Of a DNA stretch of 64,000 bases, positions 43,682 to 53,629 are shown one piece after another (within the stretch, counting starts at the first letter, position 1; the number at the start of each line of letters is the position of its first letter). Source of the DNA: Euclidia mi (taxonomy: Eukaryota; Arthropoda; Insecta; Lepidoptera; Erebidae). The translations under genes were made by a program, and so were the position numbers. Where the stretch lies: positions 25,689,370-25,753,369 of the forward strand of contig OX123193.2 of NCBI GenBank assembly GCA_944739405.2, in the 5' to 3' direction. The notes beneath the pieces are model-generated. The model had not been told where the DNA came from, did no database searches, and saw only the letters and a list, made by a program, of their open reading frames with translations.

Positions 43682-44309
43682 GCGTATATGGAATCTATAC
43701 CTTCACACAACGCTCATGACGTCAGAGACCGCGTTGCCGGCGGGTATATTTTCAAATCCAGTAAACAAAAATAATTTTAATAAATCGTACCTTGACCTAA
43801 CATTTGTGACGTCACTGGCGCGTGTTGATATCGGGTATACATTCAGATTTAGTATACGCCCGTGTAAGTATTTTAAAATATACCCGACCGCAACGCGCGA
43901 AGGTCGGCATCAGTTCAACTGAAATGGTTGCGTTAGGTTTTCTTGTGACCCTGAACACGAAAATAGGAGCCCTGCGAAGCAGGGCTCCGTCAACTTAGCT
44001 TCATTAACATCGCTAAAGTTCCAGTTTATTCGTAAAAGTGGCGAAGTATGGCGCTGCGTATAATTTACCTCAATCCCTAACCTATAAAATAAACGTCCCT
44101 TTATCTGATACCTACCCCAAACGAATGTTACGCTCTCGGGTATATTTTGAAATCCCTAACACGACAAGTACATAATTTTATAGTATACCCAAAACGAATG
44201 TTGCAGTCGGGTATATTTTAAAATCCTCAACACGGCGGTACATATTTTTATGTTATGCCCGAACTCAACACTATAGAGCGTTGTGTGAAGGTATATATTC
44301 TATATACGC
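43682..44309. mobile_element. Nested MULE-type element (628 bp), 9-bp target duplication
   Basis: CGCTTCGGT flanks it exactly at 43673-43681 and 44310-44318. TIRs of 34 bp start GCGTATATGGAATC and, from the right, GCGTATATAGAATA, with few mismatches. Nine-base duplications point to the Mutator-like superfamily. Interior: repeated GGTATATTTT...CCTAACAC words and a GGAGCCCTGC hairpin. Non-coding. Confidence 0.85.
43966..43988. repeat. 10-bp hairpin with GAA loop
   Basis: GGAGCCCTGC-GAA-GCAGGGCTCC, perfect; conserved without change at 58961-58983. Confidence 0.9.
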
Positions 44310-44885
44310 CGCTTCGGTATACATTCTGTAGGTACCTACTGAATGCGTACTGAGCCGACGCTTGTTGGTATTGTAACTCGAGTTTTGAGTTAAACTACGG
44401 AAAAGCTTATGTAGGTAAGTGTGATCTAACTAACTAGGTGTATGCACTTTTAAAAAGTTACTTAGGTATTTTGAAATCACAGACAGACACTTCAACTTTA
44501 TTTATACTGTATACATTTATGTAGATATAGATAACATCCAGACGTTCCAAATAGCTAGCCTAACTAAAAATTTTAAGAATAATATCATGCTCGCGGAGAA
44601 ATAAACGAAAAATATTATAGTGACTCAGCTCCGGCGCTAGTCGCCGCGACTACCGCTCGACGCCGTGGCGTGCGCCGTACTAATTCATACATTTGTTTTG
44701 GTCGCGCGACGAGTCGCGCGACACGCCGCTGTACCGCTCGGTGCTATTCGCCGGTCGCGTCGCCGGTCGCCGCTGCGCGTGGCATGCTTAGAACATTTCT
44801 ATACATTTGATTCAGTCGCAAGTCGCGTCGCCGGTCGCGTCGCGCGAATTTTCGCTGGAGCGAATTGTCCGTGGCCAGGCCGTAC

Positions 44886-45375
44886 GTGGCACCCAGGAAG
44901 TCATGAATATGCTTGAATCGTCTTGTTCCCCCTCCATTGTCTGCTTGTATCGGCTTTGGCTCGAGGTACTTTCAAAACCCCACTTAGATATCAGTTTTAA
45001 ATGCTTATTTTGCACTTCGTTAGGGCTTTGGAGGATCCTCTTCACCGTGATGTCGAGTAAAACTTGGAGTGCAATCCTAGCCGATGAATCCGTCACTGAC
45101 ACCGATTGCTTTGGAGGATAGCATTCAAGCTTGGTTTGTTGCACTTTATAGTAAGATGGATAAACATCCTCAGCACCTTCTCGAATGGTTGTCTCTCGCA
45201 ATGTAGTGTATTGCCACTTTGTCAGTTTTAGAGAAAGGAATAATCCAAGCGCTTTTTCTGGGGTAAATATAACAGTTTTTATCGGTTTCTTAAGCGTTTC
45301 TTAATTTTAGCGGCTGCTTCAGATGTGTTAGCATATATTCAATGACAGATGCGATATCCTCACGACTTTCTGCTT
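44886..45375 (-). pseudogene. Transib family II transposase, middle part, unit copy 1
   Basis: The minus frame 45201-44886 gives EDVYPSYYKVQQTKLECYPP, ALQVLLDITVKRILQ and LKLISKWGFESTSSQSRYKQ. At the first catalytic position this copy has Glu where copy 2 (KWGFDSASSQS) and family I (KWGCDES) have Asp, so the triad is lost here. Upstream, out of frame, a SREDIASVIEYMLTHLK island and an EKALGLFLS-like island continue the homology. It is cut on the left by the GC-rich element and on the right by the 45381-46212 element. Confidence 0.8.
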
Positions 45376-45380
45376 TAAAA

Positions 45381-46212
45381 AGCCGTATACAGACTTTGCG
45401 AGGCATGCGCTGCGCACGGCGCACAGCGCATGCCTCGCAAGGTGTGTACCTTTATATTCGTGGCGAGGCATGTGCTACGCACGTGCGAGGGCGAGCCAAC
45501 GAATGTCGGCAAATGCTACAAGATCAAAGTGCCTCAGTGCGAGCATTACATTAGTTGTGGACGGTGCCGCGCATGCACGTTCGAGGTGTGCGCCGCGTAC
45601 AATATCCACGTACGCCTCGACTGCGAAAATGAAACTGCGTTTGTTCGGGCCAAACAGCGCGCAGCGCATGCTCGGGCCGATCCAACCCACACAGCAGCAG
45701 TCAAGATGGCACCTTTGCATCGCGTGCGCGTATCCGCTGCTGCTTTTATAATATATTTTATTTTCTCGAGATTTTTCCTTCTATAAGTTCCTAGAAGATA
45801 TTTTTTTTTTCAGCCCAGCGACGGTTACATTACTTCATTCGCAATTAAATGCCATATGTCTTCTCTTTTGTTTTTATTATAATAATAATGATGTTTTGGA
45901 TAATCGGTTATTTTCGTATAATTCAATTTTTGGTTCATAATGCGTACAAACATCACAGCGATGCGGACATAACCGTCCAAACGCAACGCACTGCTCGCAA
46001 TGAGCCGGCGCACACGCGCGGCTCGCACGCGCGCGTCTGTGCGTAGCACATGCCTCGCAGCAAACATGAAGACAGACAAACGAGGCATTTGCTTCGTACG
46101 CGATGGCTCGACCCGAGCATATGTTGGTATAGTTTTTCAACACGTACGCCTCAAACAGAGGCATTCGTTGGGCGCCGTTCGTAGCGCATGCCTCGCAAAG
46201 TCTGTATCCACC
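45381..46212. mobile_element. TIR element with GCGAGGCATGC motifs (832 bp)
   Basis: Inverted ends share ATACAGACTTTGCGAGGCAT and a further GCGCT. TAAAA precedes it (45376-45380) and TAAA follows. Unit copy 2 has the uninterrupted site CTTTAAAACGTGCTG. Inside, 45397-45442 folds into a near-perfect hairpin and GCGAGGCATGYGCTACGC words recur in both orientations. Non-coding. A 5-bp duplication is the best reading but the outermost bases are imperfect, so the superfamily is open. Confidence 0.7.
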
Positions 46213-46735
46213 TAAACGTGCTGCAGCTGTATAGTGGCCTATACAGCTGCAGCAAGTTCACTTCACTCGTTCGTTCACTCGGAACTTCGGCTTCGCATTT
46301 ATGTTCCTCAGATCTTCTCTTTTTCTGTTTGCTGCTCAGATCTTCGAATGGTTTTCGGGACCTCTTGGTCATTGTTCCAACAGAGGATGATGTTGACGGT
46401 TGTAGAGAGACTGAGTGGGCTATTTGCCTTTCATCAACAGTTAGTTCTTGAGTGACTAAATTTGTTTGTCCGCAACTTGGCCAATCGATATTTGCTTGCA
46501 GCCAGTTTTCGTACTGTTTTCTGAATGTATCAATCATTCGGTGGGATTTTTGCCACCTCTGTGATACAGCTCGTGTGAATCTTCGACAATATTCTTTTAG
46601 AATCACTCGATCTTCGACGCAAAGGCAATCGCCTAGGCGGGTTATAACTGCGCCAAACAATACTTCATGATCAAATGAAGTGCTCTCACTTTTAAGAAGA
46701 ACATATAAGTCTAAGTTGGTAACTAAACTTGCCAT
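46213..46735 (-). pseudogene. Transib family II transposase, N-terminus, unit copy 1
   Basis: From Met at 46735: MASLVTNLDLYVLLKSESTS, VLFGAVITRLGDCL, LKEYCRRFTRAVSQRWQKSH and WLQANIDWPSCGQTN, then a Ser-rich linker and basic KRSRKPFEDLSSKQKKRRSE. The CRRFTRAVSQRW block corresponds to SSKYTEKWEKCG in family I. The frame is open to a fold-back at 46215-46258, after which the 45381-46212 element interrupts it. Confidence 0.8.
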
Positions 46736-47746
46736 TCTAATATTTTACAGCCACAGAAGATGTTATGTTAGCAGTAACAAAGTTTTGAATAAACTAAAGT
46801 ATGAAAGAAAATTTTAACCGTTTTATAGTCGTATGTCGATCATTAGTTAACTACCTTCATTAGACAGTTGTAAAAGATGTGTGAAAATATTTCTTGAAAC
46901 TCATAACGTTACTAATTAACTAATTACCTTACTAGAAAGAGACTGATGTAGTCCATAGTTCCGTTCCGCGATATTGCAAATCACTTAATGACTTATTCAG
47001 ACTCATTAAAAGACTTTGGTAATGGAATTAAATTACTTGTTTTAAGAAACATTTTAGTGTTAAACGATTTTCTTTATAATTTTTTTATAAATTTCTGGAT
47101 CAATCATAGCTGACGAAGTTTTGGTGTAGCCTACTCCTGCGAGAATACAGGCATGATACTATGTCACATTACGTGTGGTTAAAAATCTGCGTTTCTTAAC
47201 TAATTATCTAAAAGGAATCGTTTAGTATTTAAAAATAAATAACAATACTTTGAGGATTTAAAAAACAATGTGCAGCACTAACCGTTATATGGAGTATGTC
47301 AAAAAATCATAAATAATTAGGTCTTATATAATCTGGTCTGTATGTCAAAAAATCATAAATAATTCCTTGCAGTTTCGGAGATAATCGGATTTTTCATACT
47401 ACCTAGTTCCATACAAATTTTTCGGATAAATATTATAATTAATTCGTTTTTGTATAGAGTCAACTCAGCAATATCCGGCAATAAAACCGACACATAAAAT
47501 TTTTGTATCCTATGTCTATGAAAGTTGATTTTCAGCCCACTGTGGGCCGTCTCGTCTGGTGCCATTCAAGCTGCATAGCGGGCTGTCAGTGACTACACTA
47601 TGGCAACATCACTGCCTCTGGGCTCAGGCAAGGTTTACATGCTCTGGACCTGGATTCCATAATCTCCTGGTATATCAGACCATAATTGTTTTTGCTCGAT
47701 TTTTATTGTAATTTGTTTGTGCTGATAGTTGCTGGCCATAAGGTTA
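46736..47746. other. Tail of tandem unit, 5' side of Transib family II
   Basis: Matches 53340-54532 apart from an insertion there. AT-rich and non-coding; a shared minus frame (47565-47353 and 54351-54091) with RIQKFYVSVLLPDIA is not in any family I recognise. It should hold the 5' end of Transib II, but I could not find its terminal repeat. Confidence 0.5.
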
Positions 47747-49170
47747 CTGTAATTTTATATTGTAAATATGTACCTATATCACTACTTTGTATAGATTAGT
47801 ATAAAAAGTAAAACCTTTCTGTTTTTCTTATACCAAGTCGAAGTAGTTTCTAATGTTGCGACTGTAACGAAAAATTATTATATTTAAGCAGCTATTTATA
47901 TAACAATTTTCACTTAAGCGTTTTATGTCATTTTTTATTTGTTTTAATGTAATTCATTGATTATTTCTACGGCTCCAGTATAACGTTGTATAGACGTCTT
48001 AGCTGTGGAAATATTATTGTAATGTATCAAATCAATCACGATTTTTATTTACTCTTACCGTCAGCTTAGTAGGCTATAATTATGTCATAATTATGTCAGT
48101 AGTTCACGACTCACGTTGATGTCACAGTGGACTCCTTCAGTCAGCTGTCTCACCCGAAACGTCTTGCCCGCTCGTATCTCATTTTTGAATCTGATCTGAA
48201 ATCTGCCGGGGCTCTTCCTCTTCCTCAATTGTTAGGTATTACCAGGGAGCAGATGCAGGTGCGATTTACTACCTTGGAGTACGAAACATTTACAGTCTTC
48301 ATAGAGTACTTCTGTTATGGTGATCTAAGTTTATCCGTTATTCCTTTTAAAGTAAATGATGAACGCCGGGCTCTATTTACTTTCTTTGGACATTGCAGAT
48401 TTTATTTGTATCCGTTGTGCTTGTGCGTATCTTCTAAACTGAAATGTGTACGCTTGCTATCTTAGTGTCTCACAAAGGGCATACTCTCTGTTTGTCTAGG
48501 AAGCAACAGCGGAGTGCAAGTATCACGGGTAGTGGTGCGAGTTGGCTTTTAAGTATCTGTCCGTGTATGCTGGCTTTTTATAGACAGTGTGAGTTAGGTC
48601 TCCATTTTCTACCTTTATTAATCGAGAAAGGCCAAATATCTATATTTCATTATATATGTGAACCTAATATAAGGGAATACGCCAAATGACCTGTTAATTG
48701 TTCTCCTTCATGTCCTTCCTAACGCTTTATAGGTTATCGACTTACCTCTTCTAGACCTTTATTTGGAATGCTTGTAATTGTATATTTTCTTCGAAATGTG
48801 CTATTCAGTTCTTGGCCAATACCAGCGCGACCAGGCTACCCATGGCCACTCTGTTGATATAGGAAATACTGAAGTTCGTTTCTATTTCGTACGTTGTTAC
48901 TGTGGACATAAGGATAGTCTGCTGGCCATTCGTTTGACATGTGAGTCGTCCGACTCATAAAATGTAAACAAGTTATGTAATTATCTAGTTTTTGTACTAT
49001 AATAATAAGTCATATGACATACTTAGGGTTACAGTGGATCACTTCAGCCAGCGGACTTTGTATACTCGTCATGTCTTTCCCGCTCGTATCGCATCTTGGA
49101 ATCGGAAATACGATGGCATTTTCTCTAGTATTTCAAGCCTCGAAGCGAGAACCACGTTTCACTGCAGTTA

Positions 49171-50527
49171 GTGCTTGGCCATAGTAGCGCGGGCAGCCCG
49201 CGCGCGGGCCGCGCGCGCCGCCGCGCGCGTCTTCATGTGTCCGTAGTAGCTCGTTCGCGGGTGCGGTGTACAGTGTTTGTCAAATTTAGGATCGCGGCTA
49301 GATTAATGTGAGTTTTCATTTAGATGACGTTAACACTCACCATAGTAACACTATGTCAATTGTTCACCAAATTCGCAACTAACTGATAACAAGGCTGTAG
49401 CCGTGCGGATAATACAACCACCTCCCGATCTGAGGGCGTGGGTTCAAATCACATTTATAACTTTTATAATAATTTTGGTTTTTATGATATTTGGAAAAGG
49501 TTTATAAATATTTGCCAAATATTAAAAATAAAAATAATATTTTGAATAAAAATTGAAAAATTCTAGTAACTTCAGGAACGACTGGAAGGGTTAAAAAGAG
49601 ATATGTGGTAATGTAAATAAATTAGAATTTATATGTATAGATACTTTGCATTTTTAAGTTTGCATCATTATATAATACTTTATGTGTCTTGTATCTACTT
49701 GCCCGCGGCTTTGCGCGCGTTGAAGTCGGGGTAATATTAATTTACTTTCAGTCTCAAGTTGTGTGAGACTCTTGATTAGTCTAAAGAGTTCAGAAACTCT
49801 ATAGAGTACAAAGTAATTCCGTCAGTATCCATGACATTATCTACCATTATACATATATACCGAATATATATCTATAAACACTTTCGCATTTATAATATTA
49901 GTAGAGTATTTCTGAAGATTGACTGATATGTAAGTAACCTATCTTTAGGGTTCCCTAGCCAAAGGCTTAGATGCTTAAAACTGAACCCCTGATAGATTCG
50001 CCATGTCTGTCTATGTATCCGTTTCTATGTCACAGCCACTTTATGCCGAAACTATTAAGACTACAAATTTCAAAATTGATAAGTAGATGTATTCTGTGAA
50101 CCGCTTTATGATTTATATAAAAAAAAATATATCTGTCCTATGCTAGCGGGGTGCCTATGGAGATTTTAAAATTTAAATTTTGCTTCCCAAAATCCTTGGT
50201 GCTCAATATCAATAAACAATATCGATACACAAACACTACGGAAAGCAAAGTTATTTTTGCCGGTGAAAAATTGATAAGTGATATTTGGCTAGGGGGCTAT
50301 GTGATGCTTATGTTAAGTGAATCCCTCTACTACGTTAACCTTGATGAGCGAGTTCGACTCGCACTTGATTTCATAATTACTCATAAAAGTTTGAGATCCG
50401 CACGCTCCGCATTGTTTCCCGCTCGCCGCGCCCGCTCTCCACTACGGACACTCCTATAGAGTTCCATATGTTTAAGTTTCCCGCGTCGCGCCCGCACCCG
50501 CGCCCGCCTTTCACTGTGGCCGAGCAC
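49171..50527. mobile_element. TIR element (about 1357 bp), TA target
   Basis: GTGCTTGGCCATAGT at the left matches, inverted, GTGCTCGGCCACAGT at the right; TA flanks both. Unit copies 1 and 3 have the uninterrupted site (TGCAGTAAGTGACAAGC and TGCAGTGAGTGACAAGC). The ends are very GC-rich (GCGCGGGC words) and the middle AT-rich and non-coding. A tRNA-like stretch with GTAGCCGTGCGGATAATAC and GTGGGTTCAAATC lies at about 49395-49455. Confidence 0.65.
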
Positions 50528-50825
50528 TAAGAGACAAGCGCTTTTGTATTTCTCTCATTTCTATAGTCCTATTTTTGGATTATTATTGCCCATACATTTC
50601 ATATATGGGATCAAGTCGAAAAGGCCAGGGGCAGTCCTTGCTTCAGGATGCCGATGGAGCCAATTCTGCTTTATGCTTGCACAGCATATGGAGCAATTAT
50701 CTTGAAAAAGGAAAATTGGGAAACTTCATCTCTGGGATACACAATGCAACAGTTGGTAACATAGTATCCTCCCATTCGCTCTTCTGTCATGTTAACGTAA
50801 TCTCCTAGCTCATCAGCGGTCATCC

Positions 50826-51180
50826 ACTCCACATATGTAAATAATATGTGGAGTGGATGATCCCAATAATATTTTTTTTTCTTTTTTTTTTTCGTGTGAG
50901 CGTGTGGCCAACTCTGGTGTCGGAGTTTTCAGACCGCCCGAAGGCCTCCGACATGGCCTAACGATCCTTATCCTTGGACAAGAACCGAGACCGACAGCTT
51001 TACGTGCCCTCCGAAGCACGGTAGCGCTCAGATGTAAATGCCACACACGGTCACCCATCCAAGTGGTAACCTGTGCAAGCGTTGCTTAACTTTGCCGATC
51101 TGTTACGAACGGCAAGCCAAGTCTCGCTACGAGCGCTACCACCTTACCCAATAATTCATCTGGTAGGATAATAGTAATAT
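50826..51180. repeat. Inverted duplication around the unit's CCACATAT/TATTATCC junction
   Basis: ATCCACTCCACATAT is followed within a few bases by its reverse complement, and AATTCATCTGGTAGGATAAT is likewise followed by its own reverse complement, each across a GTAA-type loop. In copy 3 the simple form (CCACATATTAACTATTATCC) is present, so about 48 bp were inverted and duplicated here before the SINE came in. Confidence 0.7.
50871..51146 (-). mobile_element. 5S rRNA-derived SINE with 9-bp target duplication
   Basis: On the minus strand the head (51101 to 51048) reads GATCGGCAAAGTTAAGCAAC, then CACTTGGATGGGTGACCG, the internal promoter region of 5S rRNA (GAAGTTAAGCAACG...TTGGATGGGTGACC). The body follows, then an A-rich tail (T run at 50871-50892 on plus). 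CCCAATAAT flanks it at 50862-50870 and 51147-51155. Such 5S-headed SINEs (SINE3 type) are rarer than tRNA-headed ones. Confidence 0.85.
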
Positions 51181-51604
51181 TATCCTACCAGATGAATTAT
51201 TGGGATCCCAGTTTCTTGACTCATATCTTGCACCACGTCGAAGTATTTTAATATTGCAGCTGTCACAAAACATTACATACTCTTATACAGCTATTTCAGT
51301 AAGCATTTTCACTTGAAACGTTTTATGTGTTTATTAATTATTTTTAATTCATTGGTCGCTTTCACGGATCCAGTATAATGTTGTATTAACGTTATTGCTG
51401 TGGATTTATTATTATTAAGTAGTATACTAACCATGGTACATGCTCGTAGATCTTTGCAACAGAGCCAGTATGACATTGTTAATAAAACAACATTTTTTTT
51501 TTTAATTTTGTCCCTACTGCCAGCGTGGTTGTCCCCTAGTGTAGTCGCATTATCTTCGTCATTCAATTTCGTGCTTTTATACTGTCGTACTTTCATTTTT
51601 GCCT

Positions 51605-51888
51605 TTATTTGGCGTTCTTATCTTATCTTATTCCCGAAGGGGTAAGCAGAGGTGTATTACACGCACACACTTCGCCAGTTATGTTTTGGTCCCAATGTAA
51701 TAGGGGGCGATCCTATTGCCATCTACCGGGCATGTGCCCGCTTATTTATGCTATTAAGCGAGCGATAATTAACATTTTAAACACACACATAACTCCGAAA
51801 GATCATAGGTGTGTGCCCGGGGTCCTGGGGATCGAACTCGAGACCATCGTCTCCTCATGCCGAGACGATCGATCGATCGATCCTAAAA
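51605..51888 (-). mobile_element. SINE inside Transib family II, unit copy 2
   Basis: Orthologous to 41925-42178 with a few substitutions; the junction with the Transib (GATCGATCGATCGATCC) has one extra GATC relative to copy 1. Confidence 0.8.
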
Positions 51889-52760
51889 TCTTTGTTACGA
51901 GACTCTGATGCTTCTGAGAGACTTCCAATAGGTACAATATTATTCTTGTCGATTATGTCTGCTCCGTGTATCAGTAATTTATGGATGGTTGATGACATAT
52001 AATACCAGTCATATAATTCCACATACTTTTCTGCTGTATTGCGGGCATAAGAGACTTAATTTCATCATCCATTTGTTATGTGTGATCAATGACAACTGCT
52101 TCATGCTCCTTCACAAAAGTAAACTGAACTGGACGACAATATATTGCTGAACATGGTTTTGGGTTCGTCCATAAAGTATTGTCTCCATCAGTTAGTTTAA
52201 GTGGCACCAAGGAAGTCATGAATATGCTTGAATCGTCTTGTTCCCCCTCCATTGTCTGCTTGTATCGGCTTTGGCTTGAGGCACTATCAAAACCCCACTT
52301 AGATATCATTTTTAAATGCTTATTTTGCACTTCGTTAGGAAGGCTTTGTAGGATCCACTTCACCGTGATGTCGAGTAAAACTTGGAGTGCAATCCTAGCC
52401 GATGAATCCGTCACTGACACCTATTGCTTTGGAGGATAGCATTCAAGCTTGGTTTGTTGCACTTTATAGTAAGATGGATAAACATCCTTAGCACCTTTTC
52501 GAATGCTTGTCTCTCGCAATGTAGTGTATTGCCACTTTGTCAGTTTTAGAGAAAGGAATAATAACCTTGGTTTGTTGCACTTTATAGTAAGATGGATAAA
52601 CATCCTTAGCACCTTCTCGAATGCTTGTCTCTCGCAATGTAGTGTATTGCCACTTTGTCAGTTTTAGAGAAAGGAATAATCCAAGCGCTTTTTCTGGGGT
52701 AAATATAACAGTTTTTATCGGTTTCTTAAGCGTTTCTTAATTTTAGCGGCTGCTTTAGAT
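51889..52760 (-). pseudogene. Transib family II transposase, internally deleted, unit copy 2
   Basis: Contains both ends of the C-terminal half (51889-52046) joined at 52047 to the segment before the second catalytic Asp, then LTDGDNTLWTNPKPCSAIYC and the middle region (minus 52420-52076) with LKMISKWGFDSASSQSRYKQ, where the first catalytic Asp is intact. The GC-rich element is absent, so the reading runs directly from MTSLVP into LKLTDGDN. A 118-bp tandem duplication (52448-52565, 52566-52683) breaks the frame further. Deleted portions include the second Asp and the zinc pair. Confidence 0.8.
52448..52683. repeat. 118-bp tandem duplication in the Transib of unit copy 2
   Basis: Two adjacent copies beginning CTTGGTTTGTTGCACTTTAT and ending in GAGAAAGGAATAAT; copy 1 of the unit has only one. 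Confidence 0.9.
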
Positions 52761-52810
52761 GTGTTAGCATATGTTCAATGACAGATGCGATATCTTCACG
52801 ACTTTCTGCT

Positions 52811-53335
52811 TTAAAACGTGCTGCAGCTGTATAGTGGCCTATACAGCTGCAGCACGTTCATTTCACTCGTTCGTTCACTCGGAACTTCGGCTTCGCATTT
52901 ATGTTCCTCAGATCTTCTCTTTTTCTGTTTGCTGCTCAGATCTTCGAATGGGTTTCGGGACCTCTTGGTCATTGTTCCAACAGAGGATGATGTTGACGGT
53001 TCTGGAGAGGCTGAGTGGGCTATTTGTCTTTCATCAACAGTTAGTTCTTGAGTGACTAAATTTGTTTGTACGCAACTTGGCCAATCGATATTTGCTTGCA
53101 GCCAGTTTTCGTACTGTTTTCTGAATGTATCAATCATTCAGTGGTATTTTTGCCACCTCTGTGATACAGCTCGTGTGAATCTTCGACAATATTCTTTTAG
53201 AATCACTCGATCTTCGACGTAAAGGTAATCGCCTAGGCGGGTTATAACTGCGCCAAACAATACTTCATGATCAAATGAAGTGCTCTCACTTTTAAGAAGA
53301 ACATATAAGTCTAAGTTGGTAACTAAACGTGCCAT
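52811..53335 (-). pseudogene. Transib family II transposase, N-terminus, unit copy 2
   Basis: Same protein as 46213-46735 (starts MARLVTNLDLYVLLKSESTS) but with a TGA at about 53138 in place of the Arg codon after QRWQKxH. It continues with MIDTFRKQYENWLQANIDW and the KRSRNPFEDLSSKQKKRRSE basic region. At its end is the 44-bp fold-back, beyond which the middle region follows without the insertion seen in copy 1. Confidence 0.8.
52815..52858. repeat. 44-bp perfect fold-back in the Transib N-terminal region
   Basis: AACGTGCTGCAGCTGTATAG, loop TGGC, then the exact reverse complement. Copy 1 has the same structure at 46215-46258 with one change (AAGTT). It lies where homology to other Transib proteins stops, so it may be a tiny insertion. 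Confidence 0.85.
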
Positions 53336-53420
53336 TCTAATATTTTACAGTCACAGAAGATGTTATGTTAGCAGTAACAAAGTTTTGAATAAACTAAATT
53401 ATGAAAGATAATTTTGACCG

Positions 53421-53629
53421 GGGTGCAAAGGGTTCCCACCAAAAACTTAGGGTCACAAGCCAACCTCACCTGCAAGTGGTGCACCTGCCGATCAACGTAC
53501 GAGGCTCTGGCAAACAAAATATCCCGATAAGCGGCAATAGGCTCGCCACCTATTACCCTGGCGAAAAGTGGGCGTCTAATATGCCTCTGCCTACCCCTTC
53601 GGGGAAACAGGCGTGAGTCTATGTATGTA
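53421..53629 (+). mobile_element. Retroposed LINE/SINE 3' fragment, TSD AATTTTRACCG
   Basis: AATTTTGACCG (53410-53420) and AATTTTAACCG (53630-53640) flank it; copy 1 of the unit has one AATTTTAACCG. Body: GCAATAGGCTCGCCACCTAT, CCCCTTCGGGGAAACAGGCG and a TATGTATG tail, the plus-strand form of the 32.2-kb fragment. Confidence 0.85.

Larger units (their letters stand above)
43034..44882. mobile_element. GC-rich TIR element (1849 bp), unit copy 1
   Basis: Starts CGGCTTGGCCACGG and ends CCGTGGCCAGGCCG. Both ends have many GCGACGCGACC-type words in inverted orientation. TAA (43031-43033) and TAC (44883-44885) flank it. In unit copy 2 the uninterrupted site reads AGTTAGTTTAAGTGGCACC. Hence a 3-bp duplication of TAA with one later change is likely, as in PIF/Harbinger-like elements. 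It is non-coding and holds two nested elements and a tRNA-like segment. Confidence 0.75.
39674..47746. repeat. Composite tandem unit, copy 1 (8.07 kb)
   Basis: All three units start CTGTAATTTTATATTGTAAA and share the same order: repeat R, an uncharacterised non-coding block (to about 41.83 kb here), a SINE, pieces of Transib family II, and a tail ending GTTGCTGGCCATA. Copy 1 alone carries a LINE 3' end at 39844-40243 and a TIR element at 45381-46212; it shares the GC-rich TIR element with copy 3. Relative to copies 2 and 3 it lacks the part between GATGAATTA and GTGTAGCCGC at about 41840. Confidence 0.85.

Noticed and set aside
45430..46215. Arg/Ala/Cys-rich frames on both strands
   Set aside because: Arise from inverted GCGAGGCATGC words in a non-coding TIR element; no consistent frame.
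47595..47605. CACTATGG as a Transib terminus for family II
   Set aside because: It points away from the transposase fragments and no inverted partner was found; a seven-base match is expected by chance.
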